Source of the DNA: an uncultured Clostridia bacterium
GTDB taxonomy: Bacteria > Bacillota > Clostridia > TANB77 > CAG-508
DNA: 64,000 bases
Direction: 5' to 3'
Assembly: GCA_948678575.1 (NCBI GenBank)
Contig: CAPPGO010000004.1
Span: forward strand, 1 to 64,000
The first letter of the stretch is position 1. Every line of letters starts with the position of its first letter. This document shows, piece by piece, positions 46,965-56,182 of the stretch. The translations under genes and the position numbers were made by a program. Below the pieces are notes generated by a model. It saw only the letters and a program-made list of their open reading frames with translations, did no database searches and was not told where the DNA came from.

Positions 46965-47834
46965 TTACTTGATTTTTCTTAGTTTAGCTATATAAAACCC
47001 TTCAAAAAAATTATTTGGAGCAACTACTAATGTGCCTTTCAATTTAGAAGGTAATAATGGCAATTCTTTTTCATATTCCAATTCAATTGGAATAATTTCA
47101 CAGCTCCCGCTATTTACAAATTTTCTTACTATCTTCTCATTTTCTTCTTCTAAAACAGAACAAGTTGAATATACCATTTCAGAATTTTTCTTTAATATTT
47201 TTAAAGCTTTATTTAGTAAACTTTCTTGTATTTTTGCACATTTTTCTATAAGTTCTTCTTTAAAATTTTCTGTTCCACTTCCACTACATGGCGCATCTAA
47301 TAAAATTTTATCAAATCTAAAAAAATCATCTATTTTTCTTGAATCTTTTTGCATAACAAAGCAAGAAGTAGCTCCTTGTTTTGCAATATTATATTTTAAC
47401 CTTTCAGCTCTAATACTGTTCATCTCACATGCTGTAATATTACTTAAATTCTTAGTAATGGCAGCAATTTGAGTAGTTTTTGAACCTGGTGCTGCTGCCA
47501 TATCTAAAATATCTATTCCAGTTTCAGGATTTAATATTAATGGTGGCAACATTGAAGATAAACTTTGCAAATAAATTTCTCCGTTTTTATAAATATCTAA
47601 TTCTTGCAAATCACTTTCAACAGCTTCTTCTAATATGTAAGCATCTTCATACCAATTAACTTTTTGAAACTTTATATTATTTTCTTTTAATACTTTTTCT
47701 ACTCTTTCATTGTTACTTTTTATTGTATTAGTTCTAAAAGTTACTTTTCTTTTAATAGTTTGACCTTGCATAATTTTTTCTGCAAGGTCTTCCCCATATT
47801 GATTTTTCAATTTTTCTAAAAAAACAGTGTTCAT
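46965..47834 (-). CDS. RsmB/RsmF-type rRNA 5-methylcytosine methyltransferase
   Basis: 289 residues of the NOL1/NOP2/Sun family. SAM motif LDMAAAPGSKTTQIA near residue 108, DAPCSGSGTENF (motif IV, catalytic Cys) near 180, and YSTCSVLEEENE (motif VI). The N-terminal RNA-binding part is short. The family methylates 16S rRNA cytosines. It shares the strand with the thioredoxin gene immediately upstream. Confidence 0.85.
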   Translation of the reverse strand: MNTVFLEKLKNQYGEDLAEKIMQGQTIKRKVTFRTNTIKSNNERVEKVLKENNIKFQKVNWYEDAYILEEAVESDLQELDIYKNGEIYLQSLSSMLPPLILNPETGIDILDMAAAPGSKTTQIAAITKNLSNITACEMNSIRAERLKYNIAKQGATSCFVMQKDSRKIDDFFRFDKILLDAPCSGSGTENFKEELIEKCAKIQESLLNKALKILKKNSEMVYSTCSVLEEENEKIVRKFVNSGSCEIIPIELEYEKELPLLPSKLKGTLVVAPNNFFEGFYIAKLRKIK

Positions 47835-48302
47835 CTATTTTACCAATTCCTCAACTTCGCTTTTACTCATAAGTCCAACTCTAATATTTTTTACTTCTCC
47901 ATTTTCTATAACTATTAATGTTGGTATTGATGCAACACCATATTTAACAGCTAATTCTTCATTTTCATCTATGTTAATTTTAACAACTTTTATATCACTA
48001 TTATCCCTTGCCACTTCTTCAACTATCGGTGATAGCATTTTGCAAGGTCCACACCAATCAGCATAAAAATCTATTAGAACTTTTTTATCACTTTTTAAAA
48101 CCTCTCCTTCAAAATTTTCATTTGACACACTCATAACTTCCATATCACTACTTACCTCACTTTCTAAATTTTGATTTGTTATATTATTTACGTCTACTTG
48201 CGTAGAATTATTTTGATCATTTAACATCGTATTTATAAACAATAACAAAGCAATAAAAATTATTATTAAAAATACTGTAAATAATTTATTTTTCATAAAC
48301 AC
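47835..48302 (-). CDS. Membrane-anchored thioredoxin
   Basis: 155 residues. An N-terminal signal-anchor helix (FTVFLIIIFIALLLFI), an Asn/Ser linker, and a thioredoxin domain with the WCGPC active site (DFYADWCGPCKM) and the cis-Pro loop (GVASIPTLIV). It should sit outside the membrane and receive electrons from the CcdA gene product 6 bases upstream. It lies directly before the rRNA methyltransferase, with no gap. Confidence 0.9.
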   Translation of the reverse strand: MFMKNKLFTVFLIIIFIALLLFINTMLNDQNNSTQVDVNNITNQNLESEVSSDMEVMSVSNENFEGEVLKSDKKVLIDFYADWCGPCKMLSPIVEEVARDNSDIKVVKINIDENEELAVKYGVASIPTLIVIENGEVKNIRVGLMSKSEVEELVK

Positions 48303-48308
48303 TCCTAT

Positions 48309-48929
48309 TTAAAACATTATATAAATTCCCATAAAAATTAAAACAATTCCAGAAATTTTCTTAATTATCCCATAATTCTTTTTTATAAAATTAAAAATAT
48401 TCTTTAATTTTTCCATCAAAATTACTGAAATAATAAATGGAATACCTAATCCTATTGAATAAAACAACATTAATATTATTCCTTTAATGATATTTTGTCC
48501 TTTTGCAACAATCAATAAAGCTGAACTTAAAAAAGTGCCTATACATGGAGTCCAACTAATTGAAAATAATATTCCAAATAGCATTGCTTTCATAAAATTT
48601 AAGTTATTCAAATTCATTTTTATTCCTTGTGAACGATTTAAAAATTTTAAGTTAAGCAATTCCATGTAATTTAAACCTAACACAATTATTATTATCCCAA
48701 AAACAATTTTAATATATTTTAGATATTGGTTTATCAACATTCCAAAAGTGCTTGCAAATATTGAAAGCATAACAAACACAAATGTAAATCCAAGCACAAA
48801 ACCTACTGCGTTTTTGTAGCTACTATCCTCTTCTCCTATAAAATATGAAATATAAATAGGTAACATTGGTAATAAGCATGGCGAAATAAAACTTGCAAAT
48901 CCTTCTAAAAAAGTAAAAACATATTCCAA
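48309..48929 (-). CDS. ccdA: CcdA-type thiol-disulfide interchange membrane protein
   Basis: 206 residues with six membrane helices and two redox Cys in helices 1 and 4 (FISPCLLPMLPIYIS and ISWTPCIGTFLSSA). It moves electrons from cytosolic thioredoxin across the membrane. It pairs with the anchored thioredoxin downstream, a compact extracytoplasmic reduction module. No cytochrome c maturation genes were seen, so another target is likely. Confidence 0.88.
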   Translation of the reverse strand: MEYVFTFLEGFASFISPCLLPMLPIYISYFIGEEDSSYKNAVGFVLGFTFVFVMLSIFASTFGMLINQYLKYIKIVFGIIIIVLGLNYMELLNLKFLNRSQGIKMNLNNLNFMKAMLFGILFSISWTPCIGTFLSSALLIVAKGQNIIKGIILMLFYSIGLGIPFIISVILMEKLKNIFNFIKKNYGIIKKISGIVLIFMGIYIMF

Positions 48930-48931
48930 TT

Positions 48932-49735
48932 TTAAATATCTTTCCTTTCTTCTACTATTCTATTTAAAACTTCTGCAATTCCAGCCTCATTATTAGTTGT
49001 TCTTAAAACTTCCTTTGATAATGATTTTATATCATCAAAAGCATTTCCCATTGCAACACCATAAACTGCATTCATCATCGAAATATCATTATAATCATCT
49101 CCAAAAGCCATGGCTTCTTCTGGTTTAATTTTTAAATATTTACATAAACCAAGTATTGCATTTCCTTTTGATGCAGATTTATTTATAATATTGATAACAT
49201 GAACCTCTCCTGGTAAATTCTCTGCTATAAATCTATTTTCTACTTTTAAACTTTCATCTAAATTTTCTATAATTTCATCTATATCTTTTGCATTATTTGA
49301 ACCTATGCTTATTTGAAGAATATCATTTTCTTTAAAGAATTTTTTATAATCTTCTTCCATCGGTACTTCATCTAATATTTTATAATCCATTATGTTTATA
49401 TATCTTGCATATTTAGTATCTATCCTTACAAATAAATTATTCTTCAAAACATGTTCAAATAATTCTAAGCAAATTGATTCTTCTATTGGACATTTGAATA
49501 ATTGTTCATCTTCTTTTGTATCATATATTTCAGCACCATTATCAGCAATTATGTATCTTCCTGCACCAGATATTTTTTGATAATATCTTATTGCACTTTG
49601 TGGTCTGCCAGAACAAATGCACACTTCAATTCCATTATCCAATGCTCTTTTTATTGCTATCTTATTTTCTTCTAACACATCTTTTTTACTTGTAAGTAGT
49701 GTTCCATCTAAATCAAAAAATACTATTTTAAACAT
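48932..49735 (-). CDS. Cof-type HAD-IIB phosphatase
   Basis: 267 residues. HAD motif I FFDLDGTLLTSKKD with the nucleophile Asp, motif II ICSGRP, the C2 cap domain (about 80-190), motif III Lys in SASKGNAIL, and motif IV FGDDYNDISMMN. These enzymes dephosphorylate small sugars, flavin or pyridoxal phosphates. The substrate is not predictable. It lies directly before ccdA on the same strand. Confidence 0.87.
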   Translation of the reverse strand: MFKIVFFDLDGTLLTSKKDVLEENKIAIKRALDNGIEVCICSGRPQSAIRYYQKISGAGRYIIADNGAEIYDTKEDEQLFKCPIEESICLELFEHVLKNNLFVRIDTKYARYINIMDYKILDEVPMEEDYKKFFKENDILQISIGSNNAKDIDEIIENLDESLKVENRFIAENLPGEVHVINIINKSASKGNAILGLCKYLKIKPEEAMAFGDDYNDISMMNAVYGVAMGNAFDDIKSLSKEVLRTTNNEAGIAEVLNRIVEERKDI

Positions 49736-49849
49736 TACTTTCTCTCCTTTTCTAGTAACTATTTTATCATATTATTTTAACTTTTCAATCTATATTTATA
49801 TAAACAAAGAAAAGGTTGGTAGTTTAGTCAATAACGTAATATAACATTT

Positions 49850-49893
49850 TGCTATAATATAAATGGAACATTGTTTGTTTCACAATAACTTTT
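49850..49893 (+). promoter_or_regulatory. CRISPR leader-side extended -10
   Basis: TGCTATAAT (49850-49858) is a TGnTATAAT extended -10 element 35 bases before the first repeat, pointing into the array. No strong -35 was seen. This is the likely leader end of the array. Confidence 0.55.
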
Positions 49894-50853
49894 GTTATAG
49901 TTCCATATTAAGTTTTGATATGATATAATTGGCAAATAGATGTTAAGTATGTGCCAAAAGTTATAGTTCCATATTAAGTTTTGATATGATATAATTCTTT
50001 CTGTGTCACATCAATTATAAACCAAGTTATAGTTCCATATTAAGTTTTGATATGATATAATCATTTTGCTTGTACATATTTCATTCTATTAGTTATAGTT
50101 CCATATTAAGTTTTGATATGATATAATTTCTATATCTTCAACATGCTCTTCTAAATAGTTATAGTTCCATATTAAGTTTTGATATGATATAATTATAAAT
50201 CAATATTCTTAACAAAGCCATGAGTTATAGTTCCATATTAAGTTTTGATATGATATAATTGATATAACAGTAAAAACAAAAGACATCAGGTTATAGTTCC
50301 ATATTAAGTTTTGATATGATATAATAAATTAAAGCAGCATTCATGTCTTTTGTAAGTTATAGTTCCATATTAAGTTTTGATATGATATAATTTTCATATA
50401 TGCAGCATTTTCAATCAATGGGTTATAGTTCCATATTAAGTTTTGATATGATATAATATAGAAAAATATTGTGATGAGATATGTAGTGTTATAGTTCCAT
50501 ATTAAGTTTTGATATGATATAATATAGCTTATATGATTAATTTAGATACTTTGGTTATAGTTCCATATTAAGTTTTGATATGATATAATCAATATTTATA
50601 TATAATAATTATAAATACAGTTATAGTTCCATATTAAGTTTTGATATGATATAATCTCAGCTACTGCTAATGTTACACCTAACTGGTTATAGTTCCATAT
50701 TAAGTTTTGATATGATATAATAAACATTGTTGCCGAATTATTGCATAATGAGTTATAGTTCCATATTAAGTTTTGATATGATATAATATTACCAACATCT
50801 AAATCAGATAAAGAGTTGTTATAGTTCCATATTAAGTTTTGATATGATATAAT
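49894..50853 (+). CRISPR. Type II-C CRISPR array, 15 identical repeats, 14 spacers
   Basis: Every repeat is 36 bases, begins GTTATAGTTCC and ends TGATATGATATAAT. Every spacer is exactly 30 bases, so the period is 66 throughout (repeat starts 49894, 49960, 50026 and so on to 50818). I saw no repeat substitution, which suggests an active or recently grown array. The repeat orientation matches a crRNA read left to right. Each repeat ends in TGATATAAT, a perfect extended -10, so each spacer could be transcribed from its own upstream repeat, as known for Neisseria type II-C. The cas genes converge on the array from the right. Confidence 0.98.
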
Positions 50854-50905
50854 ATGAAATTCTATAAGTACCTATTTGAGTGATATACAGCAAATTAAAT
50901 CAGAT

Positions 50906-50943
50906 AAAAAAAGAAAATTACAAAAAAATAATTTTCTTTTTTT
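50906..50943. terminator. Terminator between array and cas2
   Basis: AAAAAAAGAAAATTA (50906-50920) pairs with TAATTTTCTTTTTTT (50929-50943). It is bidirectional and would end both the array transcript and the leftward cas operon. Confidence 0.8.
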
Positions 50944-50949
50944 ATGTTT

Positions 50950-51270
50950 TTAAAACAAACTCAACTGATTCACTCGAACTTTTCGTTCATTTTTTGTTGG
51001 CTCACCAACCAAAAATTTCATTTCTTCATATTGTTTTTCTGTAACAGTTAAACATCTAATAGAACCTTTGCTAGGCAGTTCTGAAACTAATCTTTTCATA
51101 TGCTTGTTAGTCATATCCGTCCCATTACATAATCTAGAATACACTGAAAATTGCAACATATCATAACCATCATTTAATAAAAATCTTCTAAACTGAGCAT
51201 AAATTTTTCTATCCTTTTTCTTTACAACTGGCAAATCAAAAAATACTATAATTCTCATAAATTTACTCAT
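50950..51270 (-). CDS. cas2: CRISPR-associated endonuclease Cas2
   Basis: 106 residues. Ferredoxin-like fold with the catalytic-type Asp in [16 protein letters not shown] and the FSVYSRLC strand. It joins Cas1 to integrate spacers. The start overlaps the cas1 stop by eight bases. Confidence 0.95.
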   Translation of the reverse strand: MSKFMRIIVFFDLPVVKKKDRKIYAQFRRFLLNDGYDMLQFSVYSRLCNGTDMTNKHMKRLVSELPSKGSIRCLTVTEKQYEEMKFLVGEPTKNERKVRVNQLSLF

Positions 51271-52165
51271 AACTATGCACCTTTATAGGCAACACTTCTG
51301 GTAATTCTAATTTTTTATAATCATTTTGCGTAATAGCCGTTGTATAAGATGCAATCATTATATTAATTGCATTATTAACAGATTGCACCTTTCCTTGAAT
51401 TTTTACATCTAAATTTAAAAGATTTACCAATTCTGCCCTTATATACTTATCAAATTTTAAATCATTAGTTATATTAGTTTTTACCCATAAGTCTACAATG
51501 GGTCTAAATGGTTCCATAAAATCATCTACTAAATTATAATTATTTAATTCACTTTTATGATGAATGCCTATTGCTGGAATATACCCATATGATACTACAC
51601 TTCTTGCTATAGCACCTCTAATTATAGAATATCCATAGTTCAAACATATATTATATATATCATCATAACTTCTAGCAAATCTATTAGCAAACAATGATTG
51701 AAAATACTCTTTTGCCGCTATTGCTTCTCTATTTTGTGTATCTCCTGAATTTACCTTTTTTGACATTTCTTCCAGATGTGTACCCATAAAATCCTTTTTA
51801 CACATTTTTAAAACTTCAGCTTGATTTAATATTTTTCTCATAATTACTAATTGCCAACATCTCTTTTTAAAACTTTCAGTTTGATTCAATTGTGATTTTA
51901 TAATTTTTAATTCTCTACTATGAATAGCAAAAGGTATAAATATTCCGTTTGGCAAATGTTTATCATCGCAACTATACATTATAACTTTGTTATCTGCCAT
52001 TAGACTCATAACCTTTGACGATATTGATATTTGAGGTGTTTCTAAAACAATTGAAGATATATCTTCAATTGGAATTGTACATTCCTCATCTTGTGTAATT
52101 TTTAGTTGTCTGTTTTTTACAGACAATTTTGTCGGTCGTGTAATTACTACACTTCTCCAACTCAT
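51263..52165 (-). CDS. cas1: CRISPR-associated integrase Cas1
   Basis: 300 residues, type II Cas1. N-terminal beta domain and C-terminal helical domain with conserved Glu ([14 protein letters not shown], about 155), a His ([20 protein letters not shown]) and Asp. It inserts new spacers with Cas2. It lies two bases after cas9. No csn2 or cas4 is present, which fits type II-C. Confidence 0.96.
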   Translation of the reverse strand: MSWRSVVITRPTKLSVKNRQLKITQDEECTIPIEDISSIVLETPQISISSKVMSLMADNKVIMYSCDDKHLPNGIFIPFAIHSRELKIIKSQLNQTESFKKRCWQLVIMRKILNQAEVLKMCKKDFMGTHLEEMSKKVNSGDTQNREAIAAKEYFQSLFANRFARSYDDIYNICLNYGYSIIRGAIARSVVSYGYIPAIGIHHKSELNNYNLVDDFMEPFRPIVDLWVKTNITNDLKFDKYIRAELVNLLNLDVKIQGKVQSVNNAINIMIASYTTAITQNDYKKLELPEVLPIKVHSYE

Positions 52166-52167
52166 TA

Positions 52168-55100
52168 TTATTCTTTAACTCCTTTCCTTTTCTCTTTATT
52201 TATTTTACTTATATTTCCTAATACACTTACTTCATATTTTTCCAATAATTCTAAATTTTTTACACCAACGCCTTCTATTTTTTTATCTCCACTTACTGAC
52301 AATAAATTAATAGCAGCAGTTCCTCTATGTGTTGAAACATAATAAGCAAAAAATTCTTTTTCATTTTTCTTCTTAATTTTTACTAAATCATTTGGATATA
52401 AACTAAACTTAAAATCATATTCATCTGTCATTTCTATCCAATCTGTTTCATTTTTATATGCTAATATTGCATTATTAGGTAGTTTCTTCTTTACGAAATC
52501 TGATACATATATTGGCACTAAATAATATTTATTATTCTTTGAAAAAACATCTACTCTAACCATATTAGCATTTTCAGCAATAGCGTCATTTTTTAATTTC
52601 ACACCAGTACTTCCAGCTACTGGAACTTTTATACTTCTTACAATTGGACTATTTCCATTCTTGCTATACTTTCTATATTCCTCCTTAAATGCTTTATTTG
52701 CATTAAAATTATGTTCTTTTAATTTTTGGTAAATATCATCATATAATTTTTTATCACTAAAATACAATTCTCTATATGCTTCATTATTTATTATCGATTC
52801 TATCTCACTTTTAGTGATTGATTTTAAATCTTTTTTTACTAATGTAAATCCCTTGTCTATATTTTTACTAGAACGCATTGTTTCTTTATGTGCCTTTCCT
52901 GTAATCTTTCTCTCTGGCATTCTAGATACAAATATAGGCTTTATTATCGATATATCTACATCATCATAATTTATAAATTCACCATGTTTCAGTGCATATA
53001 ACTCTCCATTATTATCATAATCTTCCATTCTTGCTTGAACTTCTTGTCTAAAATTAGTCCAAGGTTCCTTTAATACATTATTTTTATTATATTTATCCTC
53101 TTTACTATATAAACTTTTATACTTACTATACTCTGCAACTTTCTTGATATTGGCAGTTGTTGCACAGGCTATAACCACAGCATCTTGTGCATGATGTTTA
53201 TCAGAAGCATTTCTGTCTTTACTTAATCCCCAAAAATGCCTTAATGCAGCAGTTGTTGGCCCATTTATATTAAATACCTTTTGCTTTTTGTTAATATCAG
53301 CAAATTTTAAATTATTAGAAATATAACTATTCATAAATCTAGCAATATATCTTGTATCATTAATATTTCTATCTATCCATTTTTTGGACTTTTCTTCTGA
53401 AAAATTCTTTATAAGTAAATTTTCTCTCTTCTTAGGATTATATTTATATGTTGATAAAACAAATTCTTCAAATCTATGCCAATTTTTTTGATTATCACCC
53501 ATATACTCAAATGGTGTTTTCTCACACTTATTCTGGTTTTCTTTAGACAAGACCAAAACTTTATTATTATAACTGTCATCAAAAGAACGCGAAAATGGAA
53601 TAATATGATCAACCTCGACATATTTATCTTCAAATAATCTATTGGCTTCAATTGGTAAACCTGAATATGCACATTTGTGGCCTTGTTCTCTCCATAATTT
53701 TACTTTAACAATATCAAAAGGTTTGGGCTCAATTTCAAAATTTTCTCTTATATATTCTTTATCAGTCTCATTGTTCTTTTCATTTTCTTTTTGCTTCTTA
53801 TTTATTTTGTCTCGTTCATCAAATGACTTTGCTAATTCTCTTGCTGTCTCTATATGTATTTCTGTTGGTGGACCATATCTATCTATTATGGCATTTACTA
53901 CTTTTCTTGTTTGAGATACTGCTCTTAATACTACTGGGTTTAAAATTACATCATCTAATTCTGAAACAGGAGGTAGTTTTTCTTTAAAATTTTGTTTATT
54001 TTCTTTGTATCCCACATTAGAACAAGCTTCTGTATATCCATATCCATTTTCTAACTCTGGAATTAATTTACTCATAGCCTTATATGATAAATGTCCAAAT
54101 TTAGTAAAATTAATTGATAAAACAGCATTGATAATATCTTTATCTATATTTCTATCAGACAAATATTTGATTATTCCTTCATCATCTTTATTTCTCACTA
54201 AAGAATCAGCAATTATATTTTGCAATTCTGGATTTTCAATTATAAGATTAAATTTATCACTACAATTATTTTTCTTACACGCAATTCTTATCTTATGCCA
54301 CCCTTCTAATTTTACAAATTTAGTTTTTTCTACATCTTTTACTAATTCTTTTTCTGATAATTCTTTATTCTTAATATAATAATTTAGTTGTCTAAATCTA
54401 TCTTCATCTGAAAGTTCTAATACTTTTCTGATCTGGTTATATTTCACTTCTGCTTGATTATACGCCATTTCTACTATTGCTTTTCTTTGTTCATCTGTAA
54501 TCTTAAAGTCTTCTCTATTCGTTATAACACTTATATTATTTATATTTTGCAACAACATAAATCTTTCAAAAGTATAACTATTTTTAGGAGCCCTTTGTTC
54601 TTCTTTTTCCAAAGTGCATTTACCTATCATTTTATTTAATATTTCTTCTGTCATAAACAGTTTTTGATATGTTATAATATCTATATATTTTTCTTCAAAC
54701 TCTTTACTTGCAAATATACTTCCAAATTCTCTCTGTTTTTCAAATAGTATTCTAACTTCATCTATCAACATACTTCTTAAAACAGTATTTTCATATTGTC
54801 CACCTTTATTTCTCTTATTATTAACAAATTTTTCATCTTTAAAAAACATCTCTCCTACAGTTCTATAAGCATTTTCTTCCAATAATTTTTTATTTCTATT
54901 AGTTCCTGTAATTAATTTTCCACCTTCACTATCTTCACTTTCTGTTTTTCTATTAGACTTATATCCTCTTCTTTTAGCTATATTAGTAAGTACCCTTGCC
55001 CACTCTTTTCTATCTAATAGTTCATCTAATCCATCAGCTCTTAATTCATATACGTCTATTGAATTTTCGGTCATTACATATAAATTTTCTAACTCTTTAT

Positions 55101-55341
55101 CAGATACTAAATTATACTCTAAAAAAAGTTCTTTTACTTTCTGCATTCTGGTAGCTCTTCTTCTAATTCTTCTCCTTGTTCCTCTTGCTTCTCGTCTTGC
55201 TAAATTTAAAGATTTTCCATCAGCCTCTTCTGCCTTTTTAAAAACTCTAACACCCAAATCTTCTATCCTACTTTTTTCTTCATTTATTACTGACCATCCT
55301 ACTGATGCGATACCTATATCTAACCCAATTGTATATTTCAT
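52168..55341 (-). CDS. cas9: CRISPR effector nuclease Cas9, type II-C
   Basis: 1057 residues. RuvC-I at the start (YTIGLDIGIASVGW, Asp 8), Arg-rich bridge helix (REARGTRRRIRRRATRM, about 50-70), a compact recognition lobe, RuvC-II (TEIHIETARELAKSF, about 495), HNH (VEVDHIIPFSRSF, about 577, catalytic His), RuvC-III (DKHHAQDAVVIACA, about 715), and a C-terminal PAM-interacting part. All catalytic residues are visible, so it should cut both strands of target DNA. The short length fits type II-C. AGGAGG precedes the ATG. The PAM cannot be read from here. Confidence 0.97.
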   Translation of the reverse strand: MKYTIGLDIGIASVGWSVINEEKSRIEDLGVRVFKKAEEADGKSLNLARREARGTRRRIRRRATRMQKVKELFLEYNLVSDKELENLYVMTENSIDVYELRADGLDELLDRKEWARVLTNIAKRRGYKSNRKTESEDSEGGKLITGTNRNKKLLEENAYRTVGEMFFKDEKFVNNKRNKGGQYENTVLRSMLIDEVRILFEKQREFGSIFASKEFEEKYIDIITYQKLFMTEEILNKMIGKCTLEKEEQRAPKNSYTFERFMLLQNINNISVITNREDFKITDEQRKAIVEMAYNQAEVKYNQIRKVLELSDEDRFRQLNYYIKNKELSEKELVKDVEKTKFVKLEGWHKIRIACKKNNCSDKFNLIIENPELQNIIADSLVRNKDDEGIIKYLSDRNIDKDIINAVLSINFTKFGHLSYKAMSKLIPELENGYGYTEACSNVGYKENKQNFKEKLPPVSELDDVILNPVVLRAVSQTRKVVNAIIDRYGPPTEIHIETARELAKSFDERDKINKKQKENEKNNETDKEYIRENFEIEPKPFDIVKVKLWREQGHKCAYSGLPIEANRLFEDKYVEVDHIIPFSRSFDDSYNNKVLVLSKENQNKCEKTPFEYMGDNQKNWHRFEEFVLSTYKYNPKKRENLLIKNFSEEKSKKWIDRNINDTRYIARFMNSYISNNLKFADINKKQKVFNINGPTTAALRHFWGLSKDRNASDKHHAQDAVVIACATTANIKKVAEYSKYKSLYSKEDKYNKNNVLKEPWTNFRQEVQARMEDYDNNGELYALKHGEFINYDDVDISIIKPIFVSRMPERKITGKAHKETMRSSKNIDKGFTLVKKDLKSITKSEIESIINNEAYRELYFSDKKLYDDIYQKLKEHNFNANKAFKEEYRKYSKNGNSPIVRSIKVPVAGSTGVKLKNDAIAENANMVRVDVFSKNNKYYLVPIYVSDFVKKKLPNNAILAYKNETDWIEMTDEYDFKFSLYPNDLVKIKKKNEKEFFAYYVSTHRGTAAINLLSVSGDKKIEGVGVKNLELLEKYEVSVLGNISKINKEKRKGVKE

Positions 55342-55371
55342 ACATTCCTCCTTAATTAAGTTAACATAAAT

Positions 55372-55400
55372 ATTGTATCATTGTATTATATTTTTGTCAA
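55372..55400 (-). promoter_or_regulatory. Promoter of the cas9-cas1-cas2 operon
   Basis: On the minus strand: TTGACA (55400-55395), 17 bases, TACAAT (55377-55372) with TG one base upstream of the -10. Confidence 0.8.
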
Positions 55401-55411
55401 AATTTTATAAA

Positions 55412-55505
55412 TAAAAAGAAGATACCCCATACTTTAAAGTATGGGGATTACTTCGCACTCGTACGTTTATTATAGTAACATACTAAGTTTTGATATGATA
55501 TAATA
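55412..55505 (-). ncRNA. tracrRNA
   Basis: A degenerate repeat copy at 55471-55505 reads, on the minus strand, as an anti-repeat. Its first 23 bases pair with the last 23 bases of the CRISPR repeat with one wobble. After three more pairs a two-base internal mismatch follows, and then seven more pairs. The tail ends in CCCCATACTTT/AAAGTATGGGG (55425-55446) followed by TATCTTCTTTTT, a good terminator. The promoter is at 55511-55539. Predicted length is about 94 bases, transcribed in the same direction as cas9, just upstream of it. Confidence 0.88.
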
Positions 55506-55510
55506 CAATT

Positions 55511-55539
55511 ATTATAATATGTATTTTTACATATGTCAA
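55511..55539 (-). promoter_or_regulatory. Promoter of the tracrRNA
   Basis: On the minus strand: TTGACA (55539-55534), 17 bases, TATAAT (55516-55511). This is a perfect consensus promoter, one of the strongest in the window. Confidence 0.85.
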
Positions 55540-55686
55540 TACAATATCTCCTTAAACAAGCTATACAAATACTCTTCGTACAGACACAAACACTTAATAT
55601 TCTAATAAATAGTCTAAAATATATTATTCGTGCAAATTGAATAATACTAAATAAACATAAAACCTACATATCTATATAAACGAAGA

Positions 55687-55706
55687 GAAACCCCTTACGG
55701 GGTTTC
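55687..55706 (-). terminator. Terminator of cassette gene E
   Basis: GAAACCCC and GGGGTTTC around TTAC. The stem overlaps the end of gene E; the following minus-strand sequence is T-rich. The bases 55541-55686 upstream of the tracrRNA hold no gene that I can see. Confidence 0.7.
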
Positions 55707-56108
55707 ATCTTCTGGAACATAAATAATATTCAGTTTTATTGACTTCCGATTGACATTATTTTCTGGTATAATCTGCCACCCTGTAAACTCACACAGTTTC
55801 TGAATAGTTTCAAGTGTTGAATCCACATCGCAGTTTTTGATACATTTTATATGCATTGCTCCACTCTTATGGAATGTATGCACATACAAAGCACAAAATT
55901 CAAACTTTAATGTGAAAAGTGAAACTTCTCTTCTGCTGTTTGTTTTATTCTTGGCGATTCTATGCACTGCCAACCGATGGTTTTTGGAAATATCCTCCAC
56001 CTCTTGTAAAAGATATGCTGTGACTTCTTTACTTACTCCGTTCAGTTTCTTATAGATATCTTGTTTTTTTAAAGCACGAACTTGCGAAAGCAAAATCTCA
56101 CTAAACAT
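55695..56108 (-). CDS. Orphan protein, foreign-looking cassette gene E
   Basis: 137 residues. Helical N-terminus (ALKKQDIYKKLNGVSKEVTA) and a beta-rich C-terminus (FTLKFEFCALYVHTFHKSG). It is soluble. I do not recognise the family. G+C and codons are unlike neighbours, with two in-frame CGG (55746, 55974). It has AGGAGG four bases before ATG, a consensus promoter, and a terminator. It stands between the tracrRNA and the frameshifted sigK gene. It could be a transferred moron-like gene; its place next to a CRISPR locus is probably chance. Confidence 0.68.
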   Translation of the reverse strand: MFSEILLSQVRALKKQDIYKKLNGVSKEVTAYLLQEVEDISKNHRLAVHRIAKNKTNSRREVSLFTLKFEFCALYVHTFHKSGAMHIKCIKNCDVDSTLETIQKLCEFTGWQIIPENNVNRKSIKLNIIYVPEDETP

Positions 56109-56151
56109 GTTTCCTCCTAATATTAATCCCTAAAAGGGAGTTTCAAGATTA

Positions 56152-56180
56152 ATTATAGCAGATTTTATGTAAATTTTCAA
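56152..56180 (-). promoter_or_regulatory. Promoter of cassette gene E
   Basis: On the minus strand: TTGAAA (56180-56175), 17 bases, TATAAT (56157-56152). A CTCCC/GGGA hairpin lies in the leader. Confidence 0.72.
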
Positions 56181-56182
56181 TA

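Noticed and set aside
50590..50619. Self-targeting by spacer 11
   Set aside because: The spacer is almost only A and T. Similar short runs occur by chance throughout the window, and no full match was seen.
55466..55505. Extra isolated CRISPR repeat with a rightward promoter
   Set aside because: It is the tracrRNA anti-repeat, read on the minus strand. The plus-strand TGATATAAT is a by-product of complementarity.
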